Of a stretch of 64,000 bases of DNA, positions 19,274-29,785 are shown piece by piece. Source of the stretch: Dongia sedimenti. GTDB taxonomy: Bacteria > Pseudomonadota > Alphaproteobacteria > Dongiales > Dongiaceae. The notes under the pieces were generated by a model that ran no database searches, was not told the DNA's origin, and was given only the letters and a program-made list of their open reading frames with translations. The DNA lies in assembly GCA_030715195.1 (NCBI GenBank), contig JAUYVI010000004.1, positions 248,001-312,000 on the forward strand, in the 5' to 3' direction. The translations under genes and the position numbers were made by a program. Position 1 is the stretch's first letter. Each line of letters starts with the position of its first letter.

Positions 19274-20295
19274 CCATCGAGCAAGCCGCGCCCCGCGATC
19301 CGCAGACCCAGAGCCAACTGCTGGTGCGCCTGTTCCTCAGCATCGGCGTGCTGCCGATCCTGCTGGTGGTGGCGCTGGTGCTGTTCTCGCTGATGTCCGA
19401 CAACTTCTTCACCTTCAACAACATCGCCAACGTGCTGCGCCAGACCAGCTACCTGACCATCGTGGCCCTGGGCCAGATGATTGTGATGCTGACCGCCGGC
19501 TTCGATCTCTCGGTCGGCTCGACCCTCGCGGTCACCTCGGTGACCAGCGCGCTCGGCATGGCCGCCATGGCCGCAGGTTATCCCGATCAACCCTGGCTCG
19601 CGATCGCCGTGGGCGCGCCGATCGGCTTCCTCTGCGGCCTCGCGGTCGGCGTGGTGAACGGGCTCGGCGTCGCCTTGCTCGGCGTCTCGCCCTTCATCGT
19701 CACCCTCGGCATGGCCTCGGTCGGGTTCTGTGCTGCCCTCTATCTGACCTCCGGGACGCCGGTCCGCGGCATCCCCTACGAGTTCGCCGACACCTTCGGC
19801 AGCGGCGGCTTCTGGGGGCTGAAGGCGCCGGTCTGGGCGGCGCTCATCCTCGCCATCGCCGTCTATGTGCTGCTGAATTGGACCCGACTCGGGCGCCATT
19901 TCTACGCGGTCGGCGGCAATCTCAAGGCGGCGGCGCTGTCCGGCGTCCACACGCGGCTCACCCTGTTCATGGCCTACGCAGTCTGCGCCGGCCTGACCAG
20001 CATCGCCGGCCTGCTGCTGACCGCGCGCATGGAGACCGGCGAGGCCAATATCGGCACCAGCATGCCGCTGCAATCGATCGCCGCCTGCGTCATCGCCGGC
20101 GTCAGCCTCCGCGGCGGCACCGGCAACGTGCCCTATGTGGTGCTGGGCGCGGTCTTCTTCGGCGTGGTCGAGAACGGCATGAACGTCTCGGGCACCAGCT
20201 CGTATCTGCAGATCGGCGTCACCGGCGCGATCCTGGTCTTCGCCGCGGTGGCCGATGAGTTCCGCCGCCGCCTGATCGGCCGCAGAAGCCTTTAG
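19270..20295 (+). CDS. ABC transporter permease (RbsC type)
   Basis: A 341-residue inner-membrane permease with about ten hydrophobic segments. The motif LTAGFDLSVGSTLAVTSV near residue 75 and the segment GGNLKAAALSGVHTR are typical of ribose and other CUT2 permeases. Its ATG overlaps the ATPase stop codon by four bases. In this family a homodimer forms the pore. The substrate need not be a sugar, since CUT2-like systems also carry other small molecules. Confidence 0.92.
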
Positions 20296-20312
20296 TTCTG
20301 GAGGAAAAGAAA

Positions 20313-21041
20313 ATGGCATTGATCAACTGCGACATGGGCGAAAGCTTCGGCCTCTACAAGATGGGCGACGACGACGCCATCATGCCGCTGATCACCGTCG
20401 CCAATGTCGCCTGCGGCTTCCACGCCTCCGACTTCAACCACATGCGCAAGACCGTGCGCAGCGCCAAGAAGAACGGCGTCAAGGTCGGCGCGCATCCCTC
20501 ACTGCCCGATCTGCAGGGCTTCGGCCGCCGCGAGATGAAGATCAGCCGCGACGAGCTCGCCAATTGCATCATCTACCAGGTCGGCGCGCTGAAGGGCTTC
20601 CTCGAGGCCGAGGGCATGACGCTCTACCACATCAAGCCGCATGGCTCGCTCTACGGCATGGCGGCGCGGATGGAGCACGCCGCCCATGCGGTGGCCGACG
20701 CCGCCGACGTCTTCAAGGTGCCGCTGATGGGCATGATCAACACCCTGCATGAGAAGATCTACACCGAGCGCGGCCACAAGATGATCGCCGAGTTCTATGT
20801 CGATCTCGACTACAATGACGATGGCGGGCTGATCATCACCCGCGAGCACGATGCCAAGGACGCCAAGGAAGCCGCCGAGAAGGCGGTCCGCGCCATCAAG
20901 GAGGGCAAGGTGAAGAGCGTCGGCGGCAAGGATATCGCGGTCCGCGCCGACACGATCTGCGTCCATTCCGACACCCCGAACGCGGTCGAGCTCTGCCAGT
21001 CGGTGCGCGCGGCGGTGAAGCCGTATCTGAGCGCGGCATAA
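20313..21041 (+). CDS. pxpA: LamB/YcsF family protein (5-oxoprolinase subunit A homologue)
   Basis: A 242-residue homologue of PxpA, a subunit of the ATP-dependent 5-oxoprolinase. Conserved blocks are INCDMGESFG at the start, ANVACGFHASD near residue 30, GAHPSLPDLQGFGRRE near residue 57, HIKPHGSLYG near residue 109 and CVHSDTPNA near the end. It has a strong GGAGG site. Normally pxpA accompanies only pxpB and pxpC; here biotin enzyme genes are inserted between them. This suggests a related ATP- and biotin-dependent amide or lactam hydrolysis rather than plain 5-oxoproline use. Confidence 0.85.
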   Translation: MALINCDMGESFGLYKMGDDDAIMPLITVANVACGFHASDFNHMRKTVRSAKKNGVKVGAHPSLPDLQGFGRREMKISRDELANCIIYQVGALKGFLEAEGMTLYHIKPHGSLYGMAARMEHAAHAVADAADVFKVPLMGMINTLHEKIYTERGHKMIAEFYVDLDYNDDGGLIITREHDAKDAKEAAEKAVRAIKEGKVKSVGGKDIAVRADTICVHSDTPNAVELCQSVRAAVKPYLSAA

Positions 21042-21062
21042 AGATTTCAGAAAGAGGAACAC

Positions 21063-21299
21063 ATGGCCAAACAGATCCTGTCGCCGCTGCCCGGCACCTT
21101 CTACCGGCGTCCGGCGCCCGACCAGCCGGTCTACAAGAACGAGGGCGACAGCGTCGCCGTCGGTGACGTCATCGGCCTGGTCGAGGTGATGAAATCCTTC
21201 AACGAAGTGAAGTCCACCGAAGCCGGCAAGATCGTGAAGTTCCACGCCGAGAACGAAGACGCCGTCATGGCCGGCCAGCCGCTGGCGGATCTCGAGTAG
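21063..21299 (+). CDS. Biotin carboxyl carrier-type protein
   Basis: A 78-residue free-standing biotinyl domain. The biotin-accepting lysine is K44 in EVMKSF, where most carriers have EAMKM. The usual long N-terminal Pro/Ala linker of AccB is absent, so it is a minimal carrier (about half of a standard AccB). It lies 4 bases before a biotin carboxylase gene and between pxpA and pxpB homologues. It most likely carries carboxybiotin to a PxpBC-like carboxyltransferase. Confidence 0.88.
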   Translation: MAKQILSPLPGTFYRRPAPDQPVYKNEGDSVAVGDVIGLVEVMKSFNEVKSTEAGKIVKFHAENEDAVMAGQPLADLE

Positions 21300-21303
21300 C
21301 GCA

Positions 21304-22674
<1,371 letters not shown>

Positions 22675-22693
22675 ACACGGAGGTGGGGCGATC

Positions 22694-23569
22694 ATGAAGA
22701 CCCGATATTCCTTTGGCGGCGACGAGCACATCTTCGTCGAGGTGGACGAGGAGATGTCGCTGGAGGCCTTCTTCAAGAGCCTCTCGATGACCACGGCGGT
22801 GAAGGAAAGCCGGATCAAGGGCGTCACCGAGATCTGCCCGGCCAACGCTTCGTTCCAGATCAAGTTCGATCCGGACGTGATCGCGCCGGACGACATGCTG
22901 GCAGAGCTGAAGCGGCTGGAAGGGGCGGCCGACAAGGCGGAATCCAGCATCAAGACCCGCATCGTCGAGATCCCGGTCCTCTACAACGATCCCTGGACCC
23001 ACGAGACCCTGATGCGCTTCCGCGAGCGCCACCAGGATCCGAAGAGCACCGACATCGAATACGCCGCGCGGATCAACAATCTCGACGGCGTCGACGGCTT
23101 CGTGAAGGCGCATTCCGGCGCCCCCTGGTTCGTCTCCATGGTCGGCTTCGTCGCCGGCCTGCCGTTCCTCTACCAGATGGTCGACCGCAAGCGGCAGATC
23201 GAGGTGCCGAAATACCTCCGGCCCCGCACCGACACGCCGAAGCTGACCGTCGGCCATGGCGGTTGCTTCGGCTGCATCTATTCGGTGCGCGGCGCCGGCG
23301 GCTATCAGATGTTCGGCATCACGCCGATGCCGATCTACGACCCGAAGCAGGAGATCAAGTACCTGAAGGACTTCATGGTGTTCTTCCGTCCGGGCGACAT
23401 CGTGAAATGGAAGCCGATCGACCGCGCGGAATACGATTCCGCCGTCGCCGACGTGGAGGCCGGCAAGTTCGCGCCGCGGATGCGCGACGTCACCTTCTCG
23501 CTCGATGAATTCCGACGAGACATCGACGGCACCAACGCCAAGCTCATGGGGGTGCTCTATGGCAATTAA
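22694..23569 (+). CDS. PxpB/KipI-like carboxyltransferase-domain protein (CT_C_D)
   Basis: A 291-residue homologue of 5-oxoprolinase subunit B and of the CT_C_D domain of urea carboxylase. The N-terminal 95 or so residues have the charged, sandwich-like pattern of KipI. FVSMVGFVAGLPFLYQM and GGYQMFGITPMPIYDP match conserved family blocks, but the usual PAGSVGIAG region is replaced by TVGHGGCFGCIYS. It is 50-70 residues longer than ordinary PxpB. A GGAGGTGGGG ribosome site precedes the ATG. Such divergence fits a different substrate. Confidence 0.82.
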   Translation: MKTRYSFGGDEHIFVEVDEEMSLEAFFKSLSMTTAVKESRIKGVTEICPANASFQIKFDPDVIAPDDMLAELKRLEGAADKAESSIKTRIVEIPVLYNDPWTHETLMRFRERHQDPKSTDIEYAARINNLDGVDGFVKAHSGAPWFVSMVGFVAGLPFLYQMVDRKRQIEVPKYLRPRTDTPKLTVGHGGCFGCIYSVRGAGGYQMFGITPMPIYDPKQEIKYLKDFMVFFRPGDIVKWKPIDRAEYDSAVADVEAGKFAPRMRDVTFSLDEFRRDIDGTNAKLMGVLYGN

Positions 23570-24533
23570 GGTCATCAACCCCGGCCTCTCCACCACGGTC
23601 CAGGATCTCGGCCGTCCCGGCTACTACCATCTCGGCATCCCGCTCTCCGGCGGCATGGACCGGTTCGCGCTCCGCGCCGCCAACCTGCTGGTCGGCAACG
23701 ACGAGGGCGCCGCGGTCCTGGAAGCCGTGTTCATGGGGCCGGAGCTGCAGTTCGCTTCGGACGCCATCGTCGCCGTCACCGGCGCCGAGCTGCCGCCGAA
23801 GGTCGACGGCAATGTCCAGCCGACCTGGACTGCCTTCAAGGTGAAGGCCGGCCAGACCCTGGGCTTCGATTTCCTGAAGAGCGGCGCCCGCGCCTATATC
23901 GCCGTCCAGGGCGGCATCGACGTGCCGGTCGTGCTCGGCTCGCGCTCGACCTACACCCTGGGCGCGCTCGGCGGCCATGAGGGCCGCAAGCTGGCCGCCG
24001 GCGATGCGCTGAAGGTCGGCGGCGTGGCCAAGGCGGCCAAGGAAGGCCGCAGCATCCCCGCCAACCTCCGCCGCCTGCCCGGCAATCCCGCCGAGCTCCG
24101 CGTGGTGCCCGGCCTCTACTGGCACCGCATCACCGACGCGGCCGGCACGGGCTTCTTCGCCGATACCTGGAAGGTCGCACCGGAAGCCGACCGCATCGGC
24201 TACCGCTTCAAGGGCGGCAAGCCTCTGGAGTTCGTGCCCAGGAAGCAGCCGTTCGGCGCCGGCAGCGATCCCTCGAACATCGTCGATGCCTGCTATCCCT
24301 ATGGCTCGATCCAGGTGCCGGGCGGCACCGAGCCGATCGTGCTGCACCGGGACGCGGTCTCCGGCGGGGGCTATTTCATGGTCGGCACCGTGATCTCCGC
24401 CGACATGGACCTGATCGGCCAATTGCAGCCGCACACGCCGGCCAAGTTCGTGAAGGTCGACATGAAGGGCGCCCTGCAGGCCCGGCACGACCGCCAGGCG
24501 CTGCTTCAGAAACTGCGCGCGGCGGTGAATTGA
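23559..24533 (+). CDS. PxpC/KipA-like carboxyltransferase-domain protein (CT_A_B)
   Basis: A 324-residue homologue of 5-oxoprolinase subunit C and the CT_A_B domain of urea carboxylase. It begins KVINPGLSTTVQDLGRPGY, with GIPLSGGMDRFALRAANLLVGN following, and RVVPGLYW near residue 182. The start at 23559 overlaps pxpB by 11 bases; the open frame extends further but the conserved block starts here. With PxpB it would form the carboxyltransferase or hydrolase core of the complex. Confidence 0.87.
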   Translation: MAIKVINPGLSTTVQDLGRPGYYHLGIPLSGGMDRFALRAANLLVGNDEGAAVLEAVFMGPELQFASDAIVAVTGAELPPKVDGNVQPTWTAFKVKAGQTLGFDFLKSGARAYIAVQGGIDVPVVLGSRSTYTLGALGGHEGRKLAAGDALKVGGVAKAAKEGRSIPANLRRLPGNPAELRVVPGLYWHRITDAAGTGFFADTWKVAPEADRIGYRFKGGKPLEFVPRKQPFGAGSDPSNIVDACYPYGSIQVPGGTEPIVLHRDAVSGGGYFMVGTVISADMDLIGQLQPHTPAKFVKVDMKGALQARHDRQALLQKLRAAVN

Positions 24534-24590
24534 GCATGCACCCGGCCTGCCACACAAAGACTCCCACCGACTGATCACGAAGAGGATACG

Positions 24591-25142
24591 ATGCAACTCA
24601 CCCTCGCCGATAAGCTCTGGTCCGGCGCCACCACCAACCTCGTCAAGCAGGCCGCGCTGGTCATCGGCGGCAGCCTGCTGCTCGCCGCCTCGGCCCATGT
24701 GAAGGTGCCGTTCTGGCCGGTACCGATGACCATGCAGACCTTCGTCGTGCTGATGATCGGGGCCACGCTCGGCCGCAATCTCGCGCTCGCCACCGTCGCC
24801 GCCTATCTGGTCGAAGGTGCGGCGGGCCTGCCGTTCTTCGCCGCGGGGGGCGGGATCGCGATCCTGGCCGGCCCGACCGCCGGCTATCTGATCGGCTTCC
24901 TGGTCGCCGCCGGCCTGGTCGGCCATCTCGCCAATCGCGGCATGGGCCGCAGCGTCGCCAGCGCCGTCCCGATCTTCATCGCCGGCGATGTGGCGATCTT
25001 CCTCTGCGGCGTGGCCTGGCTCTCGACCCTGATCGGCTTCGAAGCCGCGATCGTCAACGGCCTCGTTCCCTTCCTCCTGGCCGAGGTGGTGAAGATCGCG
25101 CTGGCCTGCACCCTGCTGCCCTGGGCCTGGAAGCGCGCCTGA
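24591..25142 (+). CDS. bioY: Biotin transporter BioY
   Basis: A 183-residue membrane protein, the substrate-binding (S) component for biotin. Six hydrophobic segments and the blocks VKVPFWPVPMTMQTFVVL and GLPFFAAGGGIAILAGPTAGYL are characteristic. No ecfA or ecfT gene is adjacent, so it acts alone or with a remote energising module. Its place in an operon with a biotin carrier and biotin carboxylase suggests biotin uptake is co-induced with the biotin-dependent enzyme. Confidence 0.93.
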   Translation: MQLTLADKLWSGATTNLVKQAALVIGGSLLLAASAHVKVPFWPVPMTMQTFVVLMIGATLGRNLALATVAAYLVEGAAGLPFFAAGGGIAILAGPTAGYLIGFLVAAGLVGHLANRGMGRSVASAVPIFIAGDVAIFLCGVAWLSTLIGFEAAIVNGLVPFLLAEVVKIALACTLLPWAWKRA

Positions 25143-25148
25143 GCCACG

Positions 25149-27533
25149 GTGGATGACAGCACGCATGTGACCGACGGCCGGCTCGTCGGCAGGCCGGTCC
25201 GCCGCAAGGAAGACCGCCGTTTCCTCACCGGCGAGGGTCGCTATGTCGACGACATCCAGCTCCCCGGCATGACCCATGGCGTGGTGCTGCGCTCGCCGCA
25301 TGCCCATGCCCGGATCACCCGCATCGCCACCGACCATGCGCGCGCGCTGCCCGGCGTGCTCGCCATCATCACCGCGGCCGATCTCGACGCGGCGAAGATC
25401 GGCGGCCTGCCCTGCGGCTGGGGCGTCCCTTTGGGCACCGGCCGCAAGCAGGCCGAGCCGCCGCACCCGGTGCTGGCGGGCGAGACGGTGCGCCATGTCG
25501 GCGATCCCGTCGCCTTCGTGGTCGGCGAGACCCGCGAGGCCGCGCTCGACGCCGCCGAGGCGATCGAAATCGACTATGCGCCGCTGCCGCACATCACCAA
25601 TCTGGAGCAGTCGGTCGCGCCCGAGGCGCCGCAGATCTGGCCCGAAGCGAAGGGCAATCTCTGCTACGACTGGAATGTCGGCGATGCCGCGGCCGCCGCG
25701 CAGGCCTTCGCCCGCGCCGCCCATGTCACCACCGTCCAGCTGATCAACAACCGGGTCCATGCCTCACCGATGGAGACCCGCGGCACGATCGGCCATTACG
25801 ATCCCTCGTCGGATCGCTACACGCTCTACACCTCGAACCAGAATCCGCACATCATCCGCGTGCTGCTCTCGGTCGCGACCCTGGGCGTGTCCGAGGACAA
25901 GATCCGCGTCGTGGCGCCGGATGTCGGCGGCGGCTTCGGCATGAAGATCTATCACTATGCCGAAGAGCTGCTGGTGGTGTTCGCCTCGAAGCGGATCCGC
26001 CGGCCGGTCAAATGGATCTCCGACCGCAGCGAGGCCTATCTCTCCGACACCCATGCCCGCGACCACGTGACCACCGTCTCCGGCGCCTTCGACCGCGACG
26101 GCACCATGGTCGGGTTCAAGGTCGACACCATCGCCAATATGGGCGCCTATCTCTCGACCTTCGCGCCGGCGATCCCGTCCTTCTTCTACGCCTATCCGAT
26201 GCCCGGCCCCTACAAGGTGCGCGCGGTGCATTGCCGGGTGCGCGCCGCCTTCACCAACACGGTGCCGGTGGACGCCTATCGCGGCGCCGGCAGGCCCGAG
26301 GCGACCTATGTGCTCGAGCGGCTGATGGATGCCGCGGCGCGCGAGCTCGGCATCGACCGCGTCGCGATGCGCCGCCGCAATCTCATCCCGGCCGAGGCGT
26401 TTCCCTACAAGACGCCCTTGCTCTGGACCTATGACGTCGCCGATCTCCACGCTTTGCTGGATCGCGCGGTCGAGGTCGGCGACTTCGCCGGATTCGAGGC
26501 GCGCCGCGCCGAATCGGAATCGCGCGGCAAGCTGCGCGGCCTCGGCTTTGCCTATTACATGGAATCCTGCGGCATGGGCCCGTCGAAGCTCCTGAACGAG
26601 CAGGGCTGCCGCGCCGGCCAGTACGAGGTCGGCACCGTGCGCGTCAACCCGACCGGCTCGGTCACCGTGCTGACCGGCAGCCATGCCCATGGCCAGGGCC
26701 ACGAGACGGTCTACGCGCAGATCGTGTCGGATGCCTTGGGTGTTCCCTTCGACCAGATCGAGATCGCCCATGGCGATACCGACCGCGTGCCCTATGGCAT
26801 CGGCACCTATGGCTCGCGCTCGCTGGCGGTCGGCGGTTCGGCGATGAAGCTCTCGATCGACAAGGTGATCGAGAAGGGCCGCAAGATCGCCTCGCATCTG
26901 CTGGAGGCCGACGCCGGCGACATCCGTTTCGAGAACGGCGCCTACAGCGTGATCGGCACCGATCGTCAGGTCACCTTCAAGACCGTGGCGTCCGCCGCCT
27001 ACAACCCGATCGCCTTCCCGCCCACCGAGATCGAGCCCGGCCTGGAAGAAACCACCTATTTCGATCCGCCGGATTTCACCTTTCCCTATGGCGTCCATCT
27101 TTGCGAGATCGAGATCGATCCCGAGACCGGCAAGATCGACCTTCTCGCCCTGGCCGCGGTCGATGACTTCGGCAACCAGATGAACCCGATGATCGTCGCC
27201 GGCCAGATCCATGGCGGCCTGGCGCAGGGTGTCGGCCAGGGCATGTTCGAGCATTGCGCCTATGACGATGCCACGGGCCAGCTGCTCACCGGCTCGCTGA
27301 TGGACTATGCCCTGCCGCGCGCCGACGACCTGCCGCCGATGCGGATCGAGTCCATCACCACCCCCTGCAAGAACAACCCGCTCGGCGTCAAAGGCTGCGG
27401 CGAAGCCGGCGCCATCGCCGGCCCCGCCGCTTTGGTCAGCGCCGTGCTGCACGCTTTGACGCCACTCGGCGTCACGTCGATCGACATGCCGGTGACTTCG
27501 GAGAAGGTCTGGCGGGCCATCAACAAGGCCTGA
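25149..27533 (+). CDS. Molybdenum hydroxylase large subunit (xanthine dehydrogenase/form II CoxL type)
   Basis: A 794-residue molybdopterin-binding subunit. The N-terminal GRPVRRKEDRRFLTGEGRYV, VGGGFGMK near residue 258, the active-site loop DAYRGAGRPE near residue 375 (the form II pattern, not the CO-oxidising AYRCSFR) and the catalytic Glu in KGCGEAGA near residue 752 are intact. It should hydroxylate a heterocycle or aldehyde with water. The usual FAD and 2Fe-2S subunits are absent from the operon. GTG start 6 bases after bioY. Confidence 0.9.
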   Translation: MDDSTHVTDGRLVGRPVRRKEDRRFLTGEGRYVDDIQLPGMTHGVVLRSPHAHARITRIATDHARALPGVLAIITAADLDAAKIGGLPCGWGVPLGTGRKQAEPPHPVLAGETVRHVGDPVAFVVGETREAALDAAEAIEIDYAPLPHITNLEQSVAPEAPQIWPEAKGNLCYDWNVGDAAAAAQAFARAAHVTTVQLINNRVHASPMETRGTIGHYDPSSDRYTLYTSNQNPHIIRVLLSVATLGVSEDKIRVVAPDVGGGFGMKIYHYAEELLVVFASKRIRRPVKWISDRSEAYLSDTHARDHVTTVSGAFDRDGTMVGFKVDTIANMGAYLSTFAPAIPSFFYAYPMPGPYKVRAVHCRVRAAFTNTVPVDAYRGAGRPEATYVLERLMDAAARELGIDRVAMRRRNLIPAEAFPYKTPLLWTYDVADLHALLDRAVEVGDFAGFEARRAESESRGKLRGLGFAYYMESCGMGPSKLLNEQGCRAGQYEVGTVRVNPTGSVTVLTGSHAHGQGHETVYAQIVSDALGVPFDQIEIAHGDTDRVPYGIGTYGSRSLAVGGSAMKLSIDKVIEKGRKIASHLLEADAGDIRFENGAYSVIGTDRQVTFKTVASAAYNPIAFPPTEIEPGLEETTYFDPPDFTFPYGVHLCEIEIDPETGKIDLLALAAVDDFGNQMNPMIVAGQIHGGLAQGVGQGMFEHCAYDDATGQLLTGSLMDYALPRADDLPPMRIESITTPCKNNPLGVKGCGEAGAIAGPAALVSAVLHALTPLGVTSIDMPVTSEKVWRAINKA

Positions 27534-27585
27534 CTTCCACGCGGTTTGGTGCCAGACTCCGGCCATAACTCAGCCAGAGCGCGCC

Positions 27586-28611
27586 ATGGATCAGACCGAG
27601 AAACGCCCCAGCACTGCCTTCACCTCGATCGACTACGACAAGAAAGGCAAGCAGGCGGGCTTCATCATGATCCCGCATTCGCCGCATGAGGATGCCTGGG
27701 GCGCGACCCGGGTGCCGATCGCGGTGATCGCCAACGGCACCGGTCCCACCGTCATCATCGAGGGCGGCAATCACGGCGACGAATACGAAGGTCCGATCGC
27801 CATCGCCGAACTGATCCGCGATCTCGATCCGGGCGCGATCCAGGGCCGCCTGATCCTGCTGCCGGCGATCAACGTCAACGCGGCGATGGCGGGGGCCCGC
27901 ACCTCGCCGGTCGATGGGCTCAACTTCAACCGCGTCTTCCCGGGCGATCCGCATGGCTCGATCACCCAGCAGATCGCGGCCTATATGATGGACGTGCTGT
28001 TCCCGATGGGCGACGCCTTCCTGGATCTCCATTCCGGCGGCTCCTCGCTCGACCTGCTGCCGAGCGCCATCATCGAGCCCTCGCCCGATCCGGAGCTGCG
28101 CCGCAAGAACATTGAGGCGGCGAAAGCCTTCGACGCGCCGCTGACCGTGGTCATCGACAACATGGGCGACCCGCGCACCGCGACCGCCGCGGCCTGCCGC
28201 GCTGGCCTGATCACCACCGGCACTGAGATGGCGGGCGGCGGCACAGTGCGGCCCGAGGCGCTGGCGATCTGCCGCCGCGGCGTCAGGAACGTGCTGGCCC
28301 ATCTCGGCGTGCTGCCGCCGTCGGAGAAGGCATCCGCGCGCAACGACGGCAAGCTGCTGGAGCTGCCCGGCGCCGAAGCGCATGTCTTCGCGACCATGGA
28401 CGGCATCTTCGAGCCGTTCCACACGCACGGCCGCGAAGTCCACGCGGGCGAAGCCGCCGGCCGCATCCACTGCACCTGGGATCCGACCAAGCCGCCGGAG
28501 ACCATGCACTACCAGGCCGACGGGATTCTCTATGGCCTGCGCCAGCCGGGCCGCGTCCGACCGGGCAATTGCTGCGCGGTCGTGGCGGCGCCTTACAGCG
28601 GCACGCTCTAA
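27586..28611 (+). CDS. Succinylglutamate desuccinylase/aspartoacylase family zinc deacylase
   Basis: A 341-residue M14-type zinc hydrolase. Zinc ligands are H63 and E66 in [10 protein letters not shown] and H149 in FLDLHSGG. It resembles N-alpha-acetyl-diaminobutyrate deacetylase (DoeB) in length and layout and probably removes an acyl group from an amine. It ends the operon, 52 bases after the molybdoenzyme. Its TAA stop overlaps the stop codon of the convergent liuA gene. A role in the last amide-cleavage step of the same pathway is an inference. Confidence 0.8.
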   Translation: MDQTEKRPSTAFTSIDYDKKGKQAGFIMIPHSPHEDAWGATRVPIAVIANGTGPTVIIEGGNHGDEYEGPIAIAELIRDLDPGAIQGRLILLPAINVNAAMAGARTSPVDGLNFNRVFPGDPHGSITQQIAAYMMDVLFPMGDAFLDLHSGGSSLDLLPSAIIEPSPDPELRRKNIEAAKAFDAPLTVVIDNMGDPRTATAAACRAGLITTGTEMAGGGTVRPEALAICRRGVRNVLAHLGVLPPSEKASARNDGKLLELPGAEAHVFATMDGIFEPFHTHGREVHAGEAAGRIHCTWDPTKPPETMHYQADGILYGLRQPGRVRPGNCCAVVAAPYSGTL

Positions 28612-29777
28612 GCCGTCTCTTCGAACAGCTCGCGGCCGATCAGCATGCGGCGGATCTCGGACGTGCCGGCGCCGATCTCGTAGAGCTTGGCGTCGCGCAG
28701 CAGCCGGCCGGTCGGATAGTCGTTGATATAGCCGTTGCCGCCCAGGAGCTGGATCGCGTCCAAGGCCACCTTGGTGGCGTTCTCGGCCGCGAACAGGATG
28801 GCGCCGGCCGCATCCTTGCGCGTGGCCTGGCCGCGGTCGCAGGCCTTGGCCACGGCATAGACATAGGCGCGGCTGGCATTGAGAGTGGTGTACATGTCGG
28901 CGAGCTTGCCCTGCACCAGCTGGAAGCTGCCGATCGGCTGGTCGAACTGCTTCCTCTCATGCACATAGGGCAGGGCGACATCGAGCGCCGCCTGCATGAT
29001 GCCGAGCGGTCCCGCCGCCAGCACCGCGCGCTCGTAATCGAGACCGGACATCAACACCCGCACGCCGCGGCCGACCTCGCCCAGCACATTCTCTTCGGGC
29101 ACCTCGCAATCCCGGAACACCAACTCGCAGGTGTTGGAGCCGCGCATGCCGAGCTTGTCCAGCTTCTGCGCGGTCGAGAATCCCTTGAACCCCTTCTCGA
29201 TCAGGAAGGCGGTGATTCCTTTCGATCCCGCCGCCGGGTCGGTCTTGGCATAGACCACCAGCACGTCGGCATCCGGCCCGTTGGTGATCCACATCTTGTT
29301 GCCGTTGAGGATATAGCGGTCACCCTTCTTCTCGGCCTTCAGCTTCATCGAGACCACGTCCGATCCGGCGCCCGGCTCGCTCATGGCCAGCGCGCCGACA
29401 TGGCTCCCGTCGATCAGCTTCGGCAGGTAGCGCTTCTTCTGCGCCGCATTGCCGTTGCGGCGGATCTGGTTGACGCAGAGATTGGAATGCGCGCCGTAGG
29501 AGAGGCCGACCGAGGCCGAGGCCCGGCTGATCTCCTCCATGGCGACGGCATGCTCGAGATAGCCGAGCCCGGCGCCGCCATATTCCTCCTCGACGGTGAT
29601 CCCCAGCACGCCGAGATCGCCCAGCTTCTTCCAGAGATCCATCGGGAACTCGTTGGTCTTGTCGATCTCGGCCGCGCGTGGCGCGATCTCCTTCTCGGAA
29701 AACGCCTCGATCTGGTTGCGGAACGCGACCACCATGTCGCCCAGATCGAAATCGAGCGTGCTTCCCGTGTTGCGCAT
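28608..29777 (-). CDS. liuA: Isovaleryl-CoA dehydrogenase
   Basis: A 389-residue acyl-CoA dehydrogenase. Family blocks include [16 protein letters not shown], the FAD/substrate block [33 protein letters not shown] and the C-terminal [19 protein letters not shown]. The start LDFDLGDMV and the context (liuB-E) support isovaleryl-CoA as substrate, giving 3-methylcrotonyl-CoA in leucine breakdown. It lies 8 bases after the 2-oxoacid oxidoreductase gene, so the two are co-transcribed. A strong GGGGGAA site precedes the ATG. Confidence 0.92.
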   Translation of the reverse strand: MRNTGSTLDFDLGDMVVAFRNQIEAFSEKEIAPRAAEIDKTNEFPMDLWKKLGDLGVLGITVEEEYGGAGLGYLEHAVAMEEISRASASVGLSYGAHSNLCVNQIRRNGNAAQKKRYLPKLIDGSHVGALAMSEPGAGSDVVSMKLKAEKKGDRYILNGNKMWITNGPDADVLVVYAKTDPAAGSKGITAFLIEKGFKGFSTAQKLDKLGMRGSNTCELVFRDCEVPEENVLGEVGRGVRVLMSGLDYERAVLAAGPLGIMQAALDVALPYVHERKQFDQPIGSFQLVQGKLADMYTTLNASRAYVYAVAKACDRGQATRKDAAGAILFAAENATKVALDAIQLLGGNGYINDYPTGRLLRDAKLYEIGAGTSEIRRMLIGRELFEETA

Positions 29778-29785
29778 GCTTCCCC

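Noticed and set aside
23505-23558. Upstream extension of the PxpC-like gene
   Set aside because: The added 18 residues are low-complexity and lie inside pxpB; the conserved family start KVINPGLSTTVQDLG begins right after the ATG at 23559.
25149-27533. Aerobic carbon monoxide dehydrogenase
   Set aside because: The active-site loop is AYRGAGR, not the AYRCSFR of CO-oxidising enzymes, and coxM and coxS are missing.
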